A stretch of 64,000 nt of DNA from Clostridia bacterium (GTDB taxonomy: Bacteria > Bacillota > Clostridia > UBA1381): NCBI GenBank assembly GCA_017935675.1, contig JAGBHE010000008.1:1-64000 (forward strand). Direction: 5' to 3'. The position numbers were made by a program, and so were the translations under genes. The notes beneath the pieces are model-generated. The model ran no database searches and was not told the origin of the DNA. It saw only the letters and a program-made list of their open reading frames with translations. Positions 36,759-48,636 of this stretch are shown piece after piece. Position 1 is the stretch's first letter; each line of letters opens with the position of its first letter.

Positions 36759-37493
36759 TTATTCCTCCTCGGGGCCGTCAAAATTATGATAAACCTCCTG
36801 AACATCATCATTATCTTCAAGAAGCTCAAGCATTTTATTCATCATCTGAATCTGCTTTTCGTCTGTAAGCTCTGTCATTGTCTGAGGAACCATACTTATT
36901 TCCGCGGAAGCAAGGCTGTATTTTTGTTCAAGGGCGTCTCTGACATCCGGAAATGCTTCAGGGGCTGTTGTGATTTCAAAGCAATCATCATTTGCCTCAA
37001 GGTCATCCGCTCCCGCCTCAAGAGCGTCCATAGTAAGCTCTTCCTCATCAGCTTCCCCGTCGTTTTCGATAACGATAATACCCTTCCGATCAAACATAAA
37101 GCTTACACATCCGGTTTGTCCGAGATTACCGCCAAACTTGTCAAAAGCGTGCCTTACATCAGCTGCCGTTCTGTTTCTGTTATCGGTAAGCGTTTCGACA
37201 ATAACCGCCACTCCGCCCGGACCGTATCCCTCATATGTTATATTTTCATAATTATCTCCGTCAGCACTGCCTGCTGCCTTTTTAATTGTTCTGTTAATGT
37301 TGTCATTAGGCATATTATTTGACCTTGCTTTTGAAATAACATCCTTAAGCCTTGAATTATTCTCCGGATCAGGTCCGCCTGCCTTAACCGCAACTATAAT
37401 TTCACGGGCGATTTTTGTAAAAATCTTTGCACGCTGAGCGTCATTTGCTCCTTTTTTTCTTTTAATAGTACTCCATTTGGAATGTCCTGACAT
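36759..37493 (-). CDS. YebC/PmpR-family regulatory protein
   Basis: This 244-residue protein opens with the family hallmark MSGHSKWSTIKRKKGANDAQ and contains GGPDPENNSRLKD, ARSNNMPNDNI, YEGYGPGGVAVIVE and NRTAADVRHAFDKFGGNLG. Members act as transcription regulators; recent work also links some to translation through polyproline stalls. The start follows GGAGGGAA. It is not in an evident operon with hicAB. Confidence 0.95.
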   Translation of the reverse strand: MSGHSKWSTIKRKKGANDAQRAKIFTKIAREIIVAVKAGGPDPENNSRLKDVISKARSNNMPNDNINRTIKKAAGSADGDNYENITYEGYGPGGVAVIVETLTDNRNRTAADVRHAFDKFGGNLGQTGCVSFMFDRKGIIVIENDGEADEEELTMDALEAGADDLEANDDCFEITTAPEAFPDVRDALEQKYSLASAEISMVPQTMTELTDEKQIQMMNKMLELLEDNDDVQEVYHNFDGPEEE

Positions 37494-37538
37494 TTAAATT
37501 CCCTCCGATAATTATTTCTTCAAAACGCGCCTATGCGC

Positions 37539-37934
37539 TCAGCTTTTAATAAAGCCTGTAGTTGTAACAAAAGCCACTTTGCTTCCTATGTCATCTGTTA
37601 CCGTTATTTCATACACACAGATTGTTCTTCCGTCCTTTACACATTTTGCTTCAGCAATCAATCTGCTGCCCTTTGCAACTCCGGAAAAATTAATTGTGCT
37701 TGCGACGGAAACCACCTCTCTGCCGCCGGCATTGGTGGCAGCTGCAAAGGTAAAATCCGCAAGGGTGAAAACAGCCCCGCCCATTACATTGCCCAGTGCA
37801 TTCTTATGAAAATCCGTTATTTCAAAGCTGCATCGGGCAAAGCCCTCGCTCACATCCTCGATTACTGCCCCGGTTCTGTCCGTTGCATACCGATCCATTG
37901 CAAAGCGCTTTCTTATTTTTTCAATATCATCCAT
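37539..37934 (-). CDS. PaaI-type hotdog-fold thioesterase
   Basis: This 131-residue hotdog protein carries FHKNALGNVMGGAVFTLADF, the catalytic loop of PaaI/YdiI-like acyl-CoA thioesterases, and SVASTINFSGVAKGSRLIAE. The start at 37934 follows GGAGG; the frame continues upstream without a fitting start. Its start codon overlaps the stop of the Cys-rich peptide gene. The acyl-CoA substrate is unknown. Confidence 0.9.
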   Translation of the reverse strand: MDDIEKIRKRFAMDRYATDRTGAVIEDVSEGFARCSFEITDFHKNALGNVMGGAVFTLADFTFAAATNAGGREVVSVASTINFSGVAKGSRLIAEAKCVKDGRTICVYEITVTDDIGSKVAFVTTTGFIKS

Positions 37935-38125
37935 TAATGTCTGTCCTCCTCTGAATCTGAAATTTTGTCTTCTGTCTGTAATTGCGGCGGAAATGGCTTC
38001 TGTGCACAATTACCGCGCCTGCATTTGCCGCAGCCTCCGCAGCCGCAGCTTTTATTTTTTATTCTGTATATTATAACAATACCGCAGATTATAACCGCAC
38101 CGGCTACAATAATAAAATCAATCAT
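37934..38125 (-). CDS. FeoB-associated Cys-rich membrane protein
   Basis: This 63-residue protein has one N-terminal transmembrane helix (IDFIIVAGAVIICGIVIIY), then a short Cys cluster CGCGGCGKC...C and a polar tail. This pattern matches the small family usually found after feoB in Clostridia. No feoA or feoB is in the window. It overlaps the stop of the upstream repeat-rich protein by 4 bp and the start of the thioesterase by 1 bp. Confidence 0.8.
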   Translation of the reverse strand: MIDFIIVAGAVIICGIVIIYRIKNKSCGCGGCGKCRRGNCAQKPFPPQLQTEDKISDSEEDRH

Positions 38126-39066
38126 TGCTTGTCAAACGGGAAAATATCGTTGAATACCCCTTTTATTTTACCGCCTACTCCTTGCTTTTTTTTGTTGACC
38201 GGACGCCTTCTTTCCGCCGTCCTTGATACAGGTGCTGCCGGGCGCTGAGCTGTACGCTGCACAGGGCGTTCTGCGGACTGGTTTTCATGAGTCCTCTGAA
38301 TCTGAGTTTCCCACTTTTTATATATTTCCTCATTCTGCTCATCAGCTTCCGCTCTCTGACCGGAATGTATGGAAGAATTTGCTTTTGCGTAGCTGTTATT
38401 ACTGTTTGTCATATTTACATCATATTCCGAAAAACCGCCTACGGTACCAACCATCTTTGTATCAATATCTCTCTTCAAAGCCCGCAGCTCTGCCATGACA
38501 TGATTATCCCTGCGTCCCATTTTAAAGAATCTATAGGATATTGCAAAGCTTATAATCGCACTTACAAGCACCGTAAAAAGGAACCACAGGAATGCTCCGC
38601 CCTTTGTTAAATATTTTTTGTTTTCAAGCTGCTCGGCATTATTCTGAACATTAAGCAAGGGTTCCGGAGTCGTTTCAACAACTATTACATCCTCTGTATT
38701 TGTTTGAGCTTCCTTCTCATCTGCGTCCTCTGATGCTTTTTCGGATGAAGATGATGAAGCCTTTGAGGTAGAAGACGCTGAAGCGGTAGTCTTAGAGGTG
38801 GCTTTAGCTGTGGACGTAGCTTTGGTCTTCTGTGTTGCCTTGGCTGTCTGCGTTGCCTTAGATTTTTGCGTTGCCTTTGCCGTCTGCGTTTCCTTGGAGC
38901 CTTGTGTTGCCTTTGCTGTTTGCGTTTCAGACCCTTCTGCCTTATCCGTTACCGTAACCTTTGTTTCCGACTCCGGATCCTCCTTAACCGGGACCGCATA
39001 AACGGTGTTGAACACACAAAGCATAGTCAGGAAACCGACTGCGGCAATTCTTTCGATTTTTCTCAT
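38122..39066 (-). CDS. Exported single-pass membrane protein with Thr/Ala/Lys repeats
   Basis: This 314-residue protein has a signal peptide (residues 1-24) and a low-complexity extracellular stretch (about 45-125) made of TAKATQ/SKATQ units passing into Ser-rich sequence. One transmembrane helix follows (about 160-182, GAFLWFLFTVLVSAIISFAI), then a basic cytoplasmic tail with RPVQRTAQRPAAP. No enzyme motif is visible. The repeats look like a wall-spanning stalk. Function is unknown. Confidence 0.75.
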   Translation of the reverse strand: MRKIERIAAVGFLTMLCVFNTVYAVPVKEDPESETKVTVTDKAEGSETQTAKATQGSKETQTAKATQKSKATQTAKATQKTKATSTAKATSKTTASASSTSKASSSSSEKASEDADEKEAQTNTEDVIVVETTPEPLLNVQNNAEQLENKKYLTKGGAFLWFLFTVLVSAIISFAISYRFFKMGRRDNHVMAELRALKRDIDTKMVGTVGGFSEYDVNMTNSNNSYAKANSSIHSGQRAEADEQNEEIYKKWETQIQRTHENQSAERPVQRTAQRPAAPVSRTAERRRPVNKKKQGVGGKIKGVFNDIFPFDKQ

Positions 39067-39151
39067 AATAATTACAACCCTTTCGTATTTTATTAAAATA
39101 TTTTTATTTTGTCACAAGCCGCCGGAAAGCGGATTTATCACAGCATGAGAC

Positions 39152-41272
39152 TCATAACAGGTTTTTCAGCTTCTGATATATCGGAAGCTTTGCGATTACG
39201 TGTTCGTTAGCCTTAAAAACCCTTTCGTAATTAAGACGTATTACTTCGTTGCCGGCATTTTTTCTGAAGCCCACATAAAACCAAGTCCAGAAGCCGGGTT
39301 CCATTGTTTCATCATTGATTATTAATTCATGATAATGCCCGGGCGAATCAAGTATCTCAAGTCCCAGCTTCGGGAATACGAAATCATAACAGGATTTTTC
39401 AATTTCCTTCATTTCAAGAATAAGCTCCGCCGTTTTTGCAGCAAGCTTTTCAGCCTCTGCTATAGCACCGTTGCTGCCCTGCCAGATATACACCGAATTC
39501 AAAAGCCGTATAAGAAGCAGCGGCATTTCATTTGTATTCATCTCGTTCATAACATCAAACTTCAGATCCTTGTACGTGGAACGCTGATACGGAACATATC
39601 CCACCGTAGTCAGAAGCTTTCTGATATGCATAATATCCCTCTCGGTTTCCTCGGCAGATTTTCTTTTTTTCTGTAAAACTATTCCGAATCTGCTCCAGGG
39701 CTGCTCCTTGTTGTCAAGAACATATTTTCTGCATGCTTTTTTAATAAGCTGATCATCGGTTGAGGAATGAAAATATGCTATAACCTCAGCCGTATCAAAG
39801 AATGACCAGATTGCCGGTGCCGTAAATGTCACGGGTACCGTATCGTTTATCATAACCTTAGCGCATATTTCAAGGAAATCGCTTATGTGCTGCGAATTAT
39901 CCTTAAAAAAGCTTTTCCATGAATCTATTTCCGCTCCTGATTTTATTAGTGAAAATATCCTCAGAAGAAGTGTTCCGTTTTTAGCATCAAGCTTTTCGGT
40001 ATCAAGCTTTGCCATAATGTCGCCGACATTTGAATAAATAGAAAGCGCCGCTTCTTTGCTTATGTCTTTAAAAAATCTTTCAAGATTTCTCGGCTCACCG
40101 GCGCAGATGCATGATATTCCCTCAAGCAGGAATTCACCGGCAAGCTTATCCTCTATTTCCGGGAACAGCTCCTTATGCTCATACATAACCTCAAGGATTT
40201 CATACCTTACCTGCTTCATATCTGCATTATTAATACGCTCGTAAAGGCTTCTTGCCCGCCCGGCAAAAAGATTCGCTCCGACTGACTCGTATAAATCCCT
40301 CAGCCTGTCGCCGACGCCCTCTTCGGTAAGCCTCTCATATGAATTGAGCCACAGCTGAAGCTGTCTGCCGCTGCTGATTGAAAAGTTCTCATAGCTTTCA
40401 TGAAGTTCCTCCATCGTCATTTCAAAAAGCTTCATCGGCTTGACTCCGTCTGTTTCTATCCTTTGAACATCAATATAAACACAGTTTGTGCGTCTCTCGA
40501 TATCCTCGGCAGTAATGTTATTCTTGCCGGCAATTGTACCATTTATAATAATCTTATTCTGCCCGCCTGTGGGAAGAAAAATATTGTTTGTTGAAATTCC
40601 GAGGCTGTCAGCAAGGCCGCGGGGAAGCAGTCTTTTAAGACCGAGTACATAAAAATCACTTTCCGCCGCGTTTTTTGCACTTATACATATATGGGTCTTT
40701 TCACCTCCGGTAAACACCGGCATAGCCTGTTCAAGAACTGCGGACATCTGTATTTTATGGTTTGTCACAAACGTATCAAGCTTTTCCTCAAGCCCCGTAT
40801 ACAGCTGCGGCTCATCAACCGGCGGAAGATACCTTACAAGCTCCCGGCCCGCTTCCTCCTCGGTAAGACCCTTTCTGAAGGATTTTGAACCGTAAAAAAT
40901 CTCCGGCTCAAAGCCCTCCTCTGCCTCGTCTATGATGAATGCATGAGCGAAAAAGTTTCCTTCCTCTCCCTCCCAGTCATAACCGGCATACACCACCTGC
41001 ACTGCCGCATATTTCCCGGAACTCAGCTTAAAGGTTCTGAAGGTTTTGGGAAATTTTTCAGGCACAGAAGGATCAAAGGGCACCTTTGAATATTTCACGT
41101 CAGAATTCTTTGGAAGTCTGTAGCCGCAAAACCGCATTACTTCGTTAATATCATCCTTTGAAAGTCCCTGAGTACATGAATACACCCTGTACCCCGGCTG
41201 ATTTACAAGCTCCAGCGCCGTATCGGTCAGGCTGTGCTTTACTGCCGTATAAATCAGTTGATAAATTTTCAT
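39152..41272 (-). CDS. GAP1-like (GTPase-associated protein 1) family protein
   Basis: This cytoplasmic protein of about 706 residues begins IYQLIYTAVKHSLTDTALEL, then NQPGYRVYSCTQGLSKDDI, CGYRLP and NFFAHAFIIDE. This resembles the GAP1-N2 domain defined in bacterial NTPase-linked conflict systems. The middle and C-terminal parts are helical. The start at 41272 is preferred; an ATG at 41287 lies directly on AAAGGA. Partner GTPases or effectors of those systems are not encoded nearby, so the role here is open. Confidence 0.6.
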   Translation of the reverse strand: MKIYQLIYTAVKHSLTDTALELVNQPGYRVYSCTQGLSKDDINEVMRFCGYRLPKNSDVKYSKVPFDPSVPEKFPKTFRTFKLSSGKYAAVQVVYAGYDWEGEEGNFFAHAFIIDEAEEGFEPEIFYGSKSFRKGLTEEEAGRELVRYLPPVDEPQLYTGLEEKLDTFVTNHKIQMSAVLEQAMPVFTGGEKTHICISAKNAAESDFYVLGLKRLLPRGLADSLGISTNNIFLPTGGQNKIIINGTIAGKNNITAEDIERRTNCVYIDVQRIETDGVKPMKLFEMTMEELHESYENFSISSGRQLQLWLNSYERLTEEGVGDRLRDLYESVGANLFAGRARSLYERINNADMKQVRYEILEVMYEHKELFPEIEDKLAGEFLLEGISCICAGEPRNLERFFKDISKEAALSIYSNVGDIMAKLDTEKLDAKNGTLLLRIFSLIKSGAEIDSWKSFFKDNSQHISDFLEICAKVMINDTVPVTFTAPAIWSFFDTAEVIAYFHSSTDDQLIKKACRKYVLDNKEQPWSRFGIVLQKKRKSAEETERDIMHIRKLLTTVGYVPYQRSTYKDLKFDVMNEMNTNEMPLLLIRLLNSVYIWQGSNGAIAEAEKLAAKTAELILEMKEIEKSCYDFVFPKLGLEILDSPGHYHELIINDETMEPGFWTWFYVGFRKNAGNEVIRLNYERVFKANEHVIAKLPIYQKLKNLL

Positions 41273-41310
41273 AGTTTTTATAACCATTCCTTTCCGGATT
41301 ACGAAAGACG

Positions 41311-43113
41311 TTAATCAAGCTCCTTCAGCCCTGTATAAAGCTCATAGTACCTGCCCTTCATATCCAAAAGTTCATCGTGTGTTCCCCGTTCGATAATTTC
41401 ACCGTGCTCAAGCACAAGAATCAAATCAGAATTTTTTATCGTCGAGAGTCTGTGAGCAATAACAAAAGTTGTGCGATCCTCCATAAGGCTGTCCATACCC
41501 TTATTTATCGACTGCTCCGTTCTTGTGTCAACCGAGCTTGTCGCCTCATCAAGTATAAGTATCGGCGCCTTGGACAAAGCAGCCCTCGCAATGTTCAGAA
41601 GCTGTCTCTGACCCTGTGAAAGATTTGAGCCGTCACCCTCAAGCATTGTGTTATAGCCATCCTTAAGATGCTTTATAAACTTGTGTGCATCAGAGGTTTT
41701 TGCGGCCTCAATTACCTCCTCATCAGTAGCGTCAAGCCTTCCGTAACGAATATTTTCCATAATTGTTCCGGAAAAAAGATGAGTATCCTGAAGTACCATT
41801 GCAATATTCTGTCTGAGCGTCTCTTTTTTATAATCCGTTATATTAACACCGTCAAACAGAATTTCTCCGCTGTCAACATCATAAAATCTCGTAAGAAGAT
41901 TGATTATAGTAGTCTTTCCCGCGCCGGTCGATCCGACAAAAGCAGTCTTGCTTCCTTTAGGAGCCTTAAGCGAAATATTTTTAAGGATTGTCTTTTCCGG
42001 GTTATACGAAAATGTTACATTCTTAAGCTCTACGCTGTCCGAAAGAGGCGGAAGCTCTTCGAGTGTACCGAGATTTTCCTCCGGCTTTTCATCCATCAGT
42101 GAAAACACACGTTCGGCGCCGGCAAGGGCTGACATCAGCGTTGCAACCTGCATGGAAAGCTCATTTATAGGTCTTGAAAAATGACGTGAGAAATTGACGA
42201 AGATTGTAAGTCCGCCAACATCAAAGCTTTTTGCAATGCAAAGTATTCCGCCTATCGCCGCGGTAAGCGCATAGTTTATCTGGCTGAGATTTCCCATTAC
42301 AGGACCCATAATTCCGCCGATAAACTGCGCCTTAATCTGTTTTTCCTTAAGGGATTCATTGTATTTTTTAAACTCGTCAACAGATTTCTGTTCATGACAG
42401 AAAACCTTGACCACCTTCTGCCCCGTAACCGTCTCCTCAATATATCCGTTCATCTCTCCGAGAGCTTCCTGCTGCTTTCTGAAATAGCTTCTGGATTTAC
42501 CCGCTATCGCGCCGCCTGCTTTTGCAAACAGCGGAATCATAACCACAGTGACAATTGTCAGTAGAAAGTTTGTGTAAATCATAATAGCAAGCGTTCCCAC
42601 AATAGTTATGCTTCCCGATATAAGCTGAACAATAGTGTTGTTCAGAAGCTCGCCAACCGTATCAACGTCATTGGTATAACGGCTCATAAGCTCACCGCGG
42701 GTATGCCTGTCAAAAAATGAAACGGGAAGCCTCTGCATTTTTTCAAAAAGCTCGTTTCGCATTTTCTGCAAAGCATTCTGAGATACACGTATCATAATCC
42801 TGCTCTGGAAATATGTTGAAAACACTCCTGCCAGGTAAATCAGAGCCATAACTCCAAGACCCGCAAGAAGTCCCGATTTGTCAGTGCCTCCGGGCACAAT
42901 GTAATTATTAATCAAAGGTCTCAGTATATATGAGCCTGCAAGACTTGTTGCAGAGCTTACAAGAACGCAGAGCGCTGCTATGGAAACAAGCGGCATATCA
43001 GGCTTTATATATCCGAAAAGCCTTGCCACCACACCCGAAATATTTTTCGGTTTTCCTCCCGAAATCTGCGCAGCCCGTTTTCCCGGACCTCCTCCAGCCA
43101 TCGGCGGTGCCAT
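41311..43113 (-). CDS. ABC exporter, second half (canonical ATPase site)
   Basis: This 600-residue fusion has an exporter membrane domain (six helices, residues ~35-320) and an ATPase domain with GSTGAGKTT (Walker A), LSQGQRQLLNIARA (signature), LILDEATSSVD (Walker B with catalytic Glu) and AHRLSTI (switch His). A Gly/Pro-rich N-terminus (MAPPMAGGGPGKRAAQ) is typical of the second subunit of heterodimeric exporters in Clostridia. Its ATG shares one base with the stop of the other half (TAATG). Confidence 0.95.
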   Translation of the reverse strand: MAPPMAGGGPGKRAAQISGGKPKNISGVVARLFGYIKPDMPLVSIAALCVLVSSATSLAGSYILRPLINNYIVPGGTDKSGLLAGLGVMALIYLAGVFSTYFQSRIMIRVSQNALQKMRNELFEKMQRLPVSFFDRHTRGELMSRYTNDVDTVGELLNNTIVQLISGSITIVGTLAIMIYTNFLLTIVTVVMIPLFAKAGGAIAGKSRSYFRKQQEALGEMNGYIEETVTGQKVVKVFCHEQKSVDEFKKYNESLKEKQIKAQFIGGIMGPVMGNLSQINYALTAAIGGILCIAKSFDVGGLTIFVNFSRHFSRPINELSMQVATLMSALAGAERVFSLMDEKPEENLGTLEELPPLSDSVELKNVTFSYNPEKTILKNISLKAPKGSKTAFVGSTGAGKTTIINLLTRFYDVDSGEILFDGVNITDYKKETLRQNIAMVLQDTHLFSGTIMENIRYGRLDATDEEVIEAAKTSDAHKFIKHLKDGYNTMLEGDGSNLSQGQRQLLNIARAALSKAPILILDEATSSVDTRTEQSINKGMDSLMEDRTTFVIAHRLSTIKNSDLILVLEHGEIIERGTHDELLDMKGRYYELYTGLKELD

Positions 43114-44783
43114 TATGCCGACACCTCCTTATCCATCTGAGAATAATAAATATCCCTGTATTCCGGGCTTGACTCCATAAGCTGACTGTGTGTTCCTTCG
43201 CCCACAATCCTGCCGTCGTCAATCACGAGTATTTTATCTGCATCAATTACTGATTGTATTCTTTGCGCTATTATTATTTTTGTAGTATCCTTAAGCTCAG
43301 TTCTGAAGCTTAGTCTTATTTTTGCCTCAGTTGCGCTGTCCACAGCACTCGTGCTGTCATCAAGTATCAATATTTTTGGATTTTTCAGCAAAGCACGGGC
43401 AATGCACACTCTTTGCTTCTGACCTCCCGAAAGGTTGATTCCTCCCTGCTCAAGATGTGTATCATAGCCCTCCGAAAGAGAATCCACAAAAGAGGATACC
43501 TGTGCGGTTTCAGCTGCTGCTTGTATTTCCTCGTCCGTTGCCTGCTCGTTTCCCCACTTAAGATTTTCTTTAAGGGTTCCTGAAAACAAAACGTTGTTCT
43601 GTAAAACCATGGCAACACCGTCCCGTAGATTTTTTATGTCATACTCACGGACATCTACTCCGTCAACAAGCACCTGACCCTCAGTCACATCGTAAAGTCT
43701 CGGGATAAGCTGGACAAGAGAGGTCTTTCCGCAGCCCGTCATTCCTATTATACCGACAATTTCACCCGGGTCTATGGTAAAGCTGATATCCGATAAAATA
43801 TTTTCATTATCACTTTCGGAATATTTAAAGCTGACATTTTTAAATTCAACCGCACCTGAAACTACATGAAGCTCTTTATGGGAGGCGTTATCGTCATTAA
43901 GATCTACCTTTTCACAAATCAGCTCATTTATTCGTCTGAGAGAAGCCGCAGCTCTTGAGCATTGAAGAAATATCATCGAAAGCATCATAAGCGACATAAG
44001 TATCTGAACAATATATGTCGTAAAGGCAGTAAGATCACCTATGTCCATATTCCCGCTCATGACAAAGTTGCCGCCCACCCATACAACAGCTATGGTTGTT
44101 ATATTCATGGCGATAGTTGCAACAGGCATAATCATTATGACAACCTTCATGGCGTTCATGGTTGATTCCATCAGCTCATGGTTTGATTTATAAAATCTTT
44201 TTATTTCAAAATCACGCCTTAAAAAAGATTTTATTACTCTCATATTAGTGATATTTTCCTGGATTGTGGTATTCACCTGATCAAGCTTTTTCTGCATTTT
44301 ATCGAACCGCGGAAATGCCGTTCTGAGAATAAGAAACACAGAAAGAACAAGAAACGGTATAACAACTGCGATTACCATCGCAAGCCTGTAATTTATTGCA
44401 GACGCCATACAAAGCGCACCAATCAGCATTCCGGGCGAACGTACAGTCATAATAAGTCCCATTCTGATAACGTTCTGTACCTGCGTAATGTCATTTGTAA
44501 GTCTCGTTACAAGTGAGCCCGTGCTGAAATTATCTATATTTTTAAATGAAAACATCTGAAGCCTTGAAAAAACATCAAGCCTGAGGTCTGCCGCAAATGA
44601 AACAGCCGCCTTTGTCGCACAGTAACCGCCAAGCACGCCGCCGCACATCATGACAATTGCAATAAGCACCATTTTCAGCCCGGCAGTTATAATATACGCC
44701 GTATCCCCTGAAGCTATTCCCTCATTAATAATTAAGGAAACCAGTTTCGGAAGCATAATTTCACCTGCCACCTCTGTCAGCAT
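43113..44783 (-). CDS. ABC exporter, first half (degenerate ATPase site); true start lies upstream at a non-AUG codon
   Basis: At least 556 residues. The ATPase domain has GMTGCGKTS and LSGGQKQR, but Walker B ends in DDS (Asp for the catalytic Glu) and the switch is AQR (Gln for His), so one ATP site of the heterodimer is non-hydrolytic, as in TM287/288 and BmrCD types. The ATG at 44783 falls inside the first transmembrane helix. The frame continues upstream with family-like sequence (LKTFKQYVIPHKLYFILTPL) to AGGAAAGGA at 44859-44867, without ATG, GTG or TTG. Initiation at ATT (44855) or ATA (44849) is likely. Confidence 0.9.
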   Translation of the reverse strand: MLTEVAGEIMLPKLVSLIINEGIASGDTAYIITAGLKMVLIAIVMMCGGVLGGYCATKAAVSFAADLRLDVFSRLQMFSFKNIDNFSTGSLVTRLTNDITQVQNVIRMGLIMTVRSPGMLIGALCMASAINYRLAMVIAVVIPFLVLSVFLILRTAFPRFDKMQKKLDQVNTTIQENITNMRVIKSFLRRDFEIKRFYKSNHELMESTMNAMKVVIMIMPVATIAMNITTIAVVWVGGNFVMSGNMDIGDLTAFTTYIVQILMSLMMLSMIFLQCSRAAASLRRINELICEKVDLNDDNASHKELHVVSGAVEFKNVSFKYSESDNENILSDISFTIDPGEIVGIIGMTGCGKTSLVQLIPRLYDVTEGQVLVDGVDVREYDIKNLRDGVAMVLQNNVLFSGTLKENLKWGNEQATDEEIQAAAETAQVSSFVDSLSEGYDTHLEQGGINLSGGQKQRVCIARALLKNPKILILDDSTSAVDSATEAKIRLSFRTELKDTTKIIIAQRIQSVIDADKILVIDDGRIVGEGTHSQLMESSPEYRDIYYSQMDKEVSA

Positions 44784-44879
44784 AAACAGAGGTGTAAGAA
44801 TAAAATATAATTTATGCGGAATTACATATTGCTTAAAAGTCTTTAATATTGTAATCAGTCCTTTCCTGCGCGAACCGCT

Positions 44880-47718
<2,839 letters not shown>

Positions 47719-47722
<4 letters not shown>

Positions 47723-48198
47723 AGCGTTATCACCTGCCTTGTATCCTTTTCGTCATCCTCAAAAACAATTCCCTCCTGCTTATATTTTTTAAGCACAAAA
47801 GAAGTTGAGGTGCTTATAACAGAATCCATCGGAGCAAGCTTTTCAGCAACGAACAAAGCTACCTCCTTCATGGTTCTGCCCTCAATCATAACAGCCAGGT
47901 CATGGGTGCCGCTCATAAGATATACGGTTTTAACCTGAGGATATTTATAAATTCTCTCAGCCACCTTATCAAAGCCCTCACCGCGCTGCGGTGTTATTTT
48001 AAGCTCTATAAAAGCATCGACAACCTCCCTGTCGGTTTTATCCCAGTTAATAAGAGTTTTATATCCGACAATAACATTTCTCTTTTCAAGCTCTGAAATT
48101 TGTTCTGCAACCTCGTCCTCCGTAATTCCGAGCATTCTTGCTATATTTTTATTGCTTCTCGTACTGTCCTGTTCCAAAATTCTCAATACGTCTTCCAA
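47719..48198 (-). CDS. Lrp/AsnC-family regulator
   Basis: This 159-residue protein has an N-terminal helix-turn-helix (RSNKNIARMLGITEDEVAEQ) and a C-terminal RAM domain (VKTVYLMSGTHDLAVMIEGR) that binds amino acids. TTG at 48198 is the only start in frame; a stop lies two codons upstream, and AAAGGA is at a usable distance. It probably controls the aminotransferase with which it is translationally coupled. Confidence 0.92.
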
Positions 48199-48636
48199 TT
48201 TTCACTCATCCTTTCGGCACGGGCAGCACCGCCGGCTTAAAAAAAGCTGTCGAAAGCACCTTTAACCCGTTTAAAATAACAAAAACCCATTATTCATTTA
48301 TTATACATCAAATCCGTGCAAATTTCCATACATTTTTGAAAAAATTTAAACTTTTTTTAAAAATAAACTGCTATACAGTTATTTTTAAAGCAATATATAT
48401 AAAAGGCAAGCCAAAATATCACTCATATACAGGGAATTCCCACAACGGAGAAATGAAAAAAAATTGCGTACATAGGTACGCAATGAAAAAAGGGGGTAGA
48501 CCTTGCCTCCTTGCGAAGGCAAGGCTTTATGAAAAAAAGGATGGTTTGGTGCATTAAGCACCATATATATCAAAATATAACTGTATATCATTTTCATCTG
48601 CCGCAGGGGAGACACAGCTCCCCGCAGCGACATCTT
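48199..48636. other. Intergenic region with hairpins, no gene seen
   Basis: 438 bp, A/T-rich in the middle. CCTTGCC/GGCAAGG (near 48500-48530), GGTGC/GCACC (near 48550) and an imperfect GC-rich stem near 48600-48630 are visible. The last may end the htrA transcript. A small structured RNA is possible, but no conserved motif is recognised. Confidence 0.4.
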
